Shown piece by piece: positions 1-5,457 of a stretch of DNA of 18,165 nt. This DNA comes from Eubacteriales bacterium (lineage in GTDB: Bacteria; Bacillota_A; Clostridia; Lachnospirales; Lachnospiraceae). The notes beneath the pieces are model-generated. The model worked only from the letters and a program-made list of their open reading frames with translations. It made no database searches and was not told where the DNA came from. Positions within the stretch are counted from its first letter, which is position 1, and every line of letters begins with the position of its first letter. A program made the position numbers and the translations under genes. The stretch lies in assembly GCA_030527765.1 (NCBI GenBank), contig JAUNAE010000039.1, positions 1-18,165 on the forward strand, in the 5' to 3' direction.

Positions 1-197
1 AGGTGACGTTCCCGGAAACTTCAGAGGGCGTTTTTACCATAGATCACACCTATGTTTCTGAAACCATGCGTGGATCCGGTCTTGCTGCAAAGCTTGTACA
101 GGCTGCGGTGGACCAGATTCATGAGCAGGGCGGAAGAGTAGCAGCAACCTGTCCATATGCAAAGCAGTGGATGGAAAAAAACAAAGTTTACAGATAA
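1..197 (+). CDS. GNAT-family N-acetyltransferase (Acetyltransf_CG type), 5' end outside the window
   Basis: This is the C-terminal part, about 65 residues, of a small acetyltransferase; the true start lies upstream of base 1. The visible protein has the short-GNAT pattern of the PF14542 (YidJ-like) group. It contains an I-x-H-T-Y-V strand, then RGSGLAAKLV, which corresponds to the acetyl-CoA pyrophosphate-binding R-x-x-G-x-G/A loop. A helix and a strand follow, ending in a CPYAKQWMEKNKVYR tail in which the C-P and terminal Y-R are typical of the family. Members are usually about 90-100 residues, so roughly a third is missing. The substrate is unknown. It ends 11 bases before the next start codon and probably shares a transcript with the aminopeptidase gene. 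Confidence 0.8.
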   Translation, partial: VTFPETSEGVFTIDHTYVSETMRGSGLAAKLVQAAVDQIHEQGGRVAATCPYAKQWMEKNKVYR

Positions 198-208
198 GGA
201 AGAGAACA

Positions 209-2008
209 ATGAAAACAGAAATTGCAAACAGAATCAGCGCTCTTCGCAAGGAAATGGAAGTTTGCGGAGTGGATGCCTATGTCGTTCCTACAGAGGATTT
301 TCACACATCAGAGTATGTGGGAGCTTATTTTAAAAGCAGAGAGTTTATCACCGGATTTACCGGATCTGCCGGAACTGCTGTCATTATGAAGGATCAGGCA
401 GGTCTCTGGACCGACGGCCGTTATTTTATCCAGGCAGCAGATCAGCTGTCCGAAACACCGATCACTCTGTACTAACTGGGCGAGCCGGAAGTTCCGACCC
501 TTCATGAGTTCCTGAAAAACGAACTGAAAGATGGTCAGACGCTGGGATTTGACGGAAGAACCGTCGGTGCACAGGAGGCGGAGACTCTTCGCAGTTTGCT
601 GGCGGAGAAACACGTTTCCTTCAAAACTTCTCTGGATCTTGTTGGAAACATCTGGGAAGGACGCCCGGAACTTTCTGCAGAGCCGGTAATGGAACTGGAT
701 GTAAAATGGTGTGGAGAGACAAGAGCCTCCAAACTTCAGAGAGTACGTGAAGTGATGAAGGAGAAAGGAGCAGATTCTTTCCTTCTGTCTTCTCTGGATG
801 ACATTGCATGGCTTCTCAATCTCAGAGGCGGAGATATCCCATGCAATCCGGTATTTTTGAGCTATGTCTGGATGGATGAAGAAAAAGTTACACTGTTTGC
901 AAGTGAGAAAGCTTTTTCCGAAGAGGTGAAGGCAGCTCTTTGTGAGGACGGAGTTGTCATTGCTCCTTATGACAGCGTTTATGACGCAGTTGCAGGCGGA
1001 AAAGAGGGATCCACCATTCTCCTGTCCAAATCAAGAGTTAACAGCCGTCTGGTAGATGCCATTCCTTCTAATGTGAATGTGATTGATGCTGAGAACCCGA
1101 CCACGCTGTTTAAGGCGATCAAAAATGAGACTGAGGCAAACAATGAGATCATTGCACATATCAAAGATGGTGTTGCAGTGACAAAATTCATGTACTGGCT
1201 CAAAAAGACGGTGGGCAAAGAGACCATCACAGAAATCAGTGCGGCAGAGAAACTTCTGGAGTTCAGAAAAGAGCAGGAGAACTTCCTTGAGGAATCTTTC
1301 AATCCGATTATTTCCTATGGTGCGCATGGTGCCATTGTTCACTATTCTGCAACTCCGGAGACAGACATTCCTGTAGAGCCAAGAAGCCTGCTTCTTTGCG
1401 ATACCGGCGGACAGTACATGGAAGGTACTACAGATATTACGAGAACCATCGCCATGGGAGAGACCACTCAGGAGGAGAAAGAAATGTTCACCGCAGTTCT
1501 TCGTGGACATATCAATCTTGCAGATGCGGTATTCCGCTATGGTTGTACCGGTATCAATCTGGACTATCTTGCCAGAGAGCCGCTCTGGAAAATGGGCAAA
1601 GATTATAACCATGGCACAGGACACGGCGTTGGATATCTTCTGAATGTGCATGAAGGTCCGAACGGATTCCGCTGGAAAACCGTTCCGGAGCGTAAGGATT
1701 GTACTGTTTTTGAAGAGGGTATGATCACCTCTGACGAGCCTGGATATTATGAGGAGAACAAGTTCGGTATCCGTCATGAAAGTCTCCTTCTCTGCAAGAA
1801 GGCATTCAAGACAGAAGTTGGCCAGTTTATGAAATTTGAAGAGCTGACCATGGTTCCGTTTGATCTGGATGCGATTCTTCCGGAGCAGATGCAGGAGAAG
1901 GAACGAGAACTTCTGAACAAGTATCACAAGACCGTATACGAAAAGATTTCTCCATACCTTTCTGAAGAGGAGAGAGAATGGCTTGCAGAAGCAACCAGAG
2001 AGATCTGA
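209..2008 (+). pseudogene. Xaa-Pro aminopeptidase (M24B, aminopeptidase P family) interrupted by an in-frame TAA at codon 89
   Basis: Read through one stop (TAA, 473-475), this frame encodes about 599 residues, the normal length of the three-domain bacterial/eukaryotic aminopeptidase P type. Such enzymes remove N-terminal residues that precede proline. The ATG at 209 follows an AAGGAAGAG ribosome binding site. Before the stop are 88 residues of the first creatinase-like N domain, including ITGFTGSAGTAVI and LWTDGRYFIQA. The same frame continues directly after the stop with LGEPEVPTLHEFL, where relatives read on without interruption, so no frameshift is involved. The M24 catalytic domain is intact: metal ligands D398, D409, H472, E510 and E524 in uninterrupted numbering. 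The downstream part is open from 476 and has a possible TTG at 596 and an ATG at 689, neither with a well-placed ribosome binding site. It is either a recent nonsense mutation (for example AAA to TAA) or a sequencing error; the family call is secure. Confidence 0.88.
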
Positions 2009-2039
2009 TCAGATAAAGACGAAAGAAAGCGGAAGATAA

Positions 2040-2075
2040 CATTCTGATTGCCTCGAAGAATGGGCTGTCAGAATG
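2040..2075 (+). repeat. inverted repeat / RNA hairpin between pepP-like gene and yedF
   Basis: CATTCTGA at 2040-2047 is the exact reverse complement of TCAGAATG at 2068-2075. Inside, GCCT (2050-2053) can pair with GGGC (2062-2065) across a 2x2 internal loop, leaving an eight-base apical loop. No T-run follows on the + strand, so it is not an ordinary terminator. It lies 35 bases before the yedF start. It could be a leader structure, a processing site or an operator; the sequence does not decide which. Confidence 0.45.
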
Positions 2076-2109
2076 CTGTGATTCCGATCGATGCAAAAAG
2101 GAGAAGGAC

Positions 2110-2709
2110 ATGAAACTTGATGCAAGAGGACTGGAGTGCCCGAAACCGGTTGTGATGGCATTGAAAGAACTGCAGAATATGAAATCGGGTGAGGTTCTCG
2201 ATATTCTGGTAGATAATGATGCGGCAGTGGAGAATCTCAGCCGTATGGTAGAAAACCAGCATTGCGGCAAAACAGTGGAACAGGTGGAGAAGGATTTTCT
2301 TCTTCGTATTACGAAAGGACAGGAGACCGAAATTCAAAGTACAGAAGCGGTCTGCATACCGGAAGAACGACTGGATTCCACAGTCATTGCCATTGGAACC
2401 AATGTGATGGGGCAGGGAGATGAAAAACTTGGAAAACTCCTTATGAAGAGTTATCTGTATGCACTGACCCAGCAGGAGGTGCTGCCGAAGAGAATTCTTT
2501 TCTTTAATGGCGGTGCTCATCTTACAACAGAGGGAAGCGAGAGTCTGAACGACTTGAAAACTCTGGAAGAAAGAGGAGTTGAAATTTTCACCTGCGGAAC
2601 CTGTCTGGATTTCTATGGAATTAAGGAACTTCTCCGGGTTGGTGGAGTGACCAATATGTATGAAATTGCGGAGTCTATGGAAAAAGCGGGCAAAGTCATT
2701 CGAATCTGA
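2110..2709 (+). CDS. yedF: sulfurtransferase-like selenium metabolism protein YedF
   Basis: The protein has 199 residues in two domains. Residues 1-70 are a TusA/SirA-like fold with the active-site motif C10-P11-K12-P13 in MKLDARGLECPKP. Residues from about 95 to the end form a DsrE-like domain with the conserved C162-G-T-C165 motif followed by LDFYG. Length and architecture match the YedF family, which is found mainly in selenium-using bacteria and is thought to carry selenium or sulfur as a persulfide/perselenide; its exact reaction is not established. The ATG at 2110 follows an AAAGGAGAAGGAC ribosome binding site. The next gene, DUF3343, begins four bases after the stop, a common pairing. 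No selD, selA or cysteine desulfurase gene is present in this window, so the selenium role is inferred from family and partner only. Confidence 0.92.
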   Translation: MKLDARGLECPKPVVMALKELQNMKSGEVLDILVDNDAAVENLSRMVENQHCGKTVEQVEKDFLLRITKGQETEIQSTEAVCIPEERLDSTVIAIGTNVMGQGDEKLGKLLMKSYLYALTQQEVLPKRILFFNGGAHLTTEGSESLNDLKTLEERGVEIFTCGTCLDFYGIKELLRVGGVTNMYEIAESMEKAGKVIRI

Positions 2710-2713
2710 TGTT

Positions 2714-2944
2714 ATGAAACGAGAGATGGTTGTGACCTTTCGAACAACGGAGGATGCGCTCCTTGCAGAATCGATCTGCAAAGAAAAGCATCTTCCCGGG
2801 CGAATGATCCCGGTACCTCCCGGGATTCACGGAGAATGCGGCCTGGCCTGGAGAATGCCTCTTTCTTCGGAGGAGGATTTTCGCCGGGAATGCCTGAGGC
2901 TGGTGGAACCGGAAGGATTTTTTGAACAGGAATTCCGGTACTGA
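2714..2944 (+). CDS. DUF3343 domain protein (putative Se/S carrier-like)
   Basis: This 76-residue protein belongs to the DUF3343 (PF11823) family. The N-terminus MVVTFRTTEDALLAE matches the family strand-helix start. The family hallmark CGLAWR is at residues 42-47, with an additional Cys at 22. Members often sit beside yedF, selD or cysteine desulfurases and are suspected small carriers of selenium or sulfur; the biochemistry is unproven. The gene lies four bases after yedF and has no clear ribosome binding site of its own, so it is probably translated by coupling. An ATG at 2726 with GAGAG before it is a possible later start, but starting at 2714 preserves the family N-terminus. Confidence 0.85.
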   Translation: MKREMVVTFRTTEDALLAESICKEKHLPGRMIPVPPGIHGECGLAWRMPLSSEEDFRRECLRLVEPEGFFEQEFRY

Positions 2945-3019
2945 ACAATGTATGTGAGGTATGAGGCTTCCGGTGTTTATTAGTGAGTAGTGAAGCAGAC
3001 TATAAGATTCCAATTGACA

Positions 3020-3047
3020 GGGAATTCTAAAAAGTTTGTGAAATTCC
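3020..3047. repeat. GGAATT/AATTCC inverted repeat upstream of ftsH promoter
   Basis: GGAATT (3021-3026) and AATTCC (3042-3047) form perfect arms about 15 bases apart. The flanks CAGG and CCTGTG extend the symmetry imperfectly. It lies just upstream of the proposed ftsH -35 box and could be a regulator site. It does not match the CIRCE (HrcA) or CtsR operators. A TTGACA at 3014-3019 overlaps its left edge but has no good -10 at 17 bases. Confidence 0.3.
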
Positions 3048-3058
3048 TGTGTGTTCTA

Positions 3059-3087
3059 TTGATTTTAGAACAGAACGGTGCTATCTT
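3059..3087 (+). promoter_or_regulatory. probable sigma-A promoter of ftsH
   Basis: TTGATT (3059-3064), a 17-base spacer, then TATCTT (3082-3087). Transcription would begin near 3094 and give a leader of about 48 bases that starts with two hairpins. Boxes and spacing are good but not consensus, and no experimental support is visible here. Confidence 0.5.
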
Positions 3088-3097
3088 GCTAATACCA

Positions 3098-3134
3098 CCT
3101 GATAATTAGTCAGGCGAATCGTTTATTCGGGAGG
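3098..3134 (+). promoter_or_regulatory. tandem hairpins in the ftsH 5' leader, ending at the ribosome binding site
   Basis: Two perfect small stems are adjacent. CCTGA/TCAGG (3098-3102 and 3110-3114) encloses a seven-base loop. CGAAT/ATTCG (3115-3119 and 3125-3129) encloses a five-base loop. The last G of the second stem is also the first base of the GGGAGG ribosome binding site (3129-3134). They could stabilise the mRNA 5' end or tune access to the ribosome binding site. The segment does not fit a riboswitch class I recognise. Confidence 0.45.
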
Positions 3135-3141
3135 TAGATTT

Positions 3142-4989
3142 ATGAATTTTGGAAGTAAAAACTCAAAGCCGGAAAAGCGGCCGATCTATATTTATTATCT
3201 GATCGCAATTGCCGTGATTCTGGTACTGAATATCTTTATTTTACCTGCGATTCGTGAAAGCTCAATCCAGACAACGGACTATACGGCTTTTTTGAAACAG
3301 GTTGAGGAAAATCAGGTTACTAAGGCGGAAATCCGCACGAATTATATTTATTATGAAGTGGGAGACGGAGACAAATCCGGTCTGGAAAACGTCACTTACA
3401 AGACAGCCAGAATGGAAGATCCGGATCTTGTGACAAGACTGTATGATCACAATGTTTCCATGGAAGCTGTGATCACTGAGAATAACAACCTTCTTCTGAG
3501 TCTGATTATGGGATATGTTCTTCCGCTTGCCATGTTTATTCTTGTAGGAAGATGGCTCAGCAAGAAGATGATGAGCGGTATGGGTGGTGCCGGCGGCGCC
3601 ATGTCTTTTGGAAAAAGCAATGCCAAGGTATATGTGAAGTCCACAAACGGTATCAAGTTTTCGGATGTGGCAGGTGAGGATGAGGCAAAAGAGCTTCTTC
3701 AGGAGATTGTCGGATTCCTTCATGAGCCTCAGAAATACAAAGATATCGGTGCTTCCATGCCGAAAGGTGCTCTTCTTGTAGGCCCTCCGGGAACAGGTAA
3801 AACTCTTCTTGCAAAGGCAGTGGCCGGTGAGGCGGAAGTTCCTTTCTTCTCTATTTCCGGTTCTGAATTTGTAGAGATGTTTGTCGGTATGGGTGCTGCA
3901 AAGGTGCGAGATCTCTTTGCACAGGCAAATGAGAAAGCTCCTTGTATTGTGTTTATTGATGAGATTGATACCATCGGTAAAAAACGAGATGGCGGCGGTC
4001 TCAGCGGTAACGATGAGAGAGAGCAGACACTGAACCAGCTTCTTACAGAGATGGATGGTTTTGACGGATCCAAAGGTGTTGTTATTCTGGCGGCAACCAA
4101 CCGTCCGGATTCTCTGGATCCTGCCCTTCTTCGTCCGGGCCGTTTCGACAGAAGAATTCCTGTGGAACTTCCGGATCTGAAGGGAAGAGAAGAGATTCTC
4201 AGAGTCCATGCAAAAAAAATTAAGATTTCAGATACGGTTCGATTTGATGAGATCGCAAAAGCAGCTTCCGGTGCTTCCGGTGCAGATCTTGCAAACATCG
4301 TAAACGAAGCCGCTCTTCGTGCGGTACGTGATGGAAGAAGGTTTGCGACTCAGGCGGATTTCGAGGAGAGCATTGAGGTTGTCATTGCCGGATACCAGAA
4401 GAAGAACCGTGTTCTTTCCAATAAGGAAAAACTGATTGTCAGCTATCATGAGATTGGACATGCTCTTGTGGCTGCGAAGCAGACGGAATCTGCACCGGTT
4501 CACAAGATTACCATTATTCCGAGAACTTCCGGAGCACTCGGTTATACCATGCAGGTAGATGAGAAGGAACACTTCCTCCTCAGCAAAGAGGAACTTGAGA
4601 ATAAGATTGCGACCTTTACCGGAGGACGTGCGGCGGAGGATGTGGTATTCCATTCCATTACCACAGGTGCTTCCAATGACATTGAGCAGGCGACCAAAAT
4701 TGCCAGAGCTATGATCACTCGATATGGTATGAGCGATCAGTTTGGTATGGTTGCCATGGAGACACAGTCGAATCAGTATCTTGGAGGAGATGCAAGTCTT
4801 GCCTGCTCCTTTGAGACACAGACAGAAATCGACAAGATGGTCGTGAATCTTGTGTCCACACAGTATGACAAGGCGGTTAATATTCTTAAGGAAAACATGG
4901 GAAAACTTCACGAACTGGCTCAGTATTTATATGAACATGAGACAATTACCGGTGAGGAATTTATGAAAATTCTGAACGAAAAGGGGTGA
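3142..4989 (+). CDS. ftsH: ATP-dependent zinc metalloprotease FtsH
   Basis: FtsH (615 residues) is a hexameric membrane-anchored AAA+ protease that degrades misassembled membrane proteins and short-lived cytosolic regulators. Transmembrane segments are at about residues 16-37 and 117-138, flanking a small extracytoplasmic domain. The AAA+ module has Walker A GPPGTGKT at 214-221, Walker B IVFIDEID at 269-276, a pore-loop FVGMGA, and the second region of homology ending RPGRFDRR. The M41 protease domain has H436-E-I-G-H440, where most FtsH proteins have HEAGH; I recall the Ile variant as common in this bacterial family. D513 in TTGASNDIEQAT matches the third zinc ligand. All catalytic residues are present and the length is normal. 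The ATG at 3142 follows GGGAGG seven bases upstream. It is probably co-transcribed with the zf-HC2 gene that starts four bases after its stop. Confidence 0.97.
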   Translation: MNFGSKNSKPEKRPIYIYYLIAIAVILVLNIFILPAIRESSIQTTDYTAFLKQVEENQVTKAEIRTNYIYYEVGDGDKSGLENVTYKTARMEDPDLVTRLYDHNVSMEAVITENNNLLLSLIMGYVLPLAMFILVGRWLSKKMMSGMGGAGGAMSFGKSNAKVYVKSTNGIKFSDVAGEDEAKELLQEIVGFLHEPQKYKDIGASMPKGALLVGPPGTGKTLLAKAVAGEAEVPFFSISGSEFVEMFVGMGAAKVRDLFAQANEKAPCIVFIDEIDTIGKKRDGGGLSGNDEREQTLNQLLTEMDGFDGSKGVVILAATNRPDSLDPALLRPGRFDRRIPVELPDLKGREEILRVHAKKIKISDTVRFDEIAKAASGASGADLANIVNEAALRAVRDGRRFATQADFEESIEVVIAGYQKKNRVLSNKEKLIVSYHEIGHALVAAKQTESAPVHKITIIPRTSGALGYTMQVDEKEHFLLSKEELENKIATFTGGRAAEDVVFHSITTGASNDIEQATKIARAMITRYGMSDQFGMVAMETQSNQYLGGDASLACSFETQTEIDKMVVNLVSTQYDKAVNILKENMGKLHELAQYLYEHETITGEEFMKILNEKG

Positions 4990-4993
4990 GTTC

Positions 4994-5329
4994 ATGGATT
5001 GTCAGACTGCAGAATCAATGGTAAATCGGTATATCAGCCATGAACTGGCAGGAGAAGAACTGGAAGAGTTTTTGACTCATATCAGTGAGTGTTCTGCCTG
5101 CAGGGATGAGCTTGAGATCTATTTTACCGTGAGTCGTGCCATGGAGCAGCTGACTACGGAGGAGGACAGTACGCTGGACTTTCGAGATCTGTTAGACCAG
5201 GATCTGAAGAAGGCGCACAGGTCTGTATATCGAATGAAAATCAGCCGACTGGCAAAAATATGGTCAGCGTTCCTTATGGGAATGCTGGCTGTTGCCGTCG
5301 CTTTAATGATGATATTTGAAAGCAGATAA
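4994..5329 (+). CDS. small membrane-anchored zf-HC2 (anti-sigma-like) protein
   Basis: The protein has 111 residues. The N-terminus carries a putative zinc-finger HC2 motif, with C3, then H29-x3-C33-x2-C36 in HISECSACRDEL. This is the fold used by zinc-containing anti-sigma factors. The middle (about 45-85) is charged and helical, and residues about 90-109 form one transmembrane helix, followed by only a few residues. That topology places the zinc domain in the cytoplasm. No sigma-factor gene lies next to it, so an anti-sigma role is not shown. The gene begins four bases after ftsH, with its AAAGGGGTGAG ribosome binding site inside the ftsH 3' end. An FtsH adaptor, modulator or substrate is an equally reasonable inference. 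Confidence 0.82.
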   Translation: MDCQTAESMVNRYISHELAGEELEEFLTHISECSACRDELEIYFTVSRAMEQLTTEEDSTLDFRDLLDQDLKKAHRSVYRMKISRLAKIWSAFLMGMLAVAVALMMIFESR

Positions 5330-5366
5330 GCTGCGAAGCAGTCTGCGTTCATGAGTAAGCAGCAGA

Positions 5367-5388
5367 GCGGGTTACGAAGATCCGCTTT
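5367..5388 (+). terminator. weak hairpin after the ftsH/zf-HC2 operon
   Basis: GCGGGT (5367-5372) pairs with ATCCGC (5380-5385) with one G-U pair and a seven-base loop, followed by only TTT. It is the best terminator-like hairpin downstream of the zf-HC2 gene, but the short T-run makes termination uncertain. Confidence 0.3.
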
Positions 5389-5398
5389 ACCAAGAGTG

Positions 5399-5437
5399 AC
5401 GATGCATTTTTTGATTCTGTCAGAGGATGCATCGTTT
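5399..5437 (+). repeat. nine-base inverted repeat upstream of polA
   Basis: ACGATGCAT (5399-5407) is the exact reverse complement of ATGCATCGT (5427-5435), separated by 19 bases, with TTT after the right arm. The right arm contains the self-palindrome GATGCATC, so the sequence can be read as a long hairpin or as two copies of GATGCAT. It ends 20 bases before the polA start codon and could be a terminator-like element, a leader hairpin or a protein-binding site. Confidence 0.4.
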
Positions 5438-5457
5438 CGACGCATATGAGGGGAACT

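Noticed and set aside
473..475. Recoding (selenocysteine or pyrrolysine) at the aminopeptidase stop
   Set aside because: The codon is TAA, not TGA or TAG, and the protein family has no special residue at this position.
1031..1927. 298-codon minus-strand open frame opposite the aminopeptidase gene
   Set aside because: The sense frame carries all M24 motifs, while the antisense product resembles no family and is Cys/His-rich as such shadows are.
3014..3019. TTGACA as the ftsH -35 box
   Set aside because: The sequence 17 bases downstream (TTGTGA region) is not a credible -10; the pair at 3059/3082 fits better.
3091..3134. TPP-like or other riboswitch upstream of ftsH
   Set aside because: A short ACCTGAT match to the thiamine element is coincidental: the remaining conserved parts and a thiamine gene are absent, and the leader is too short.
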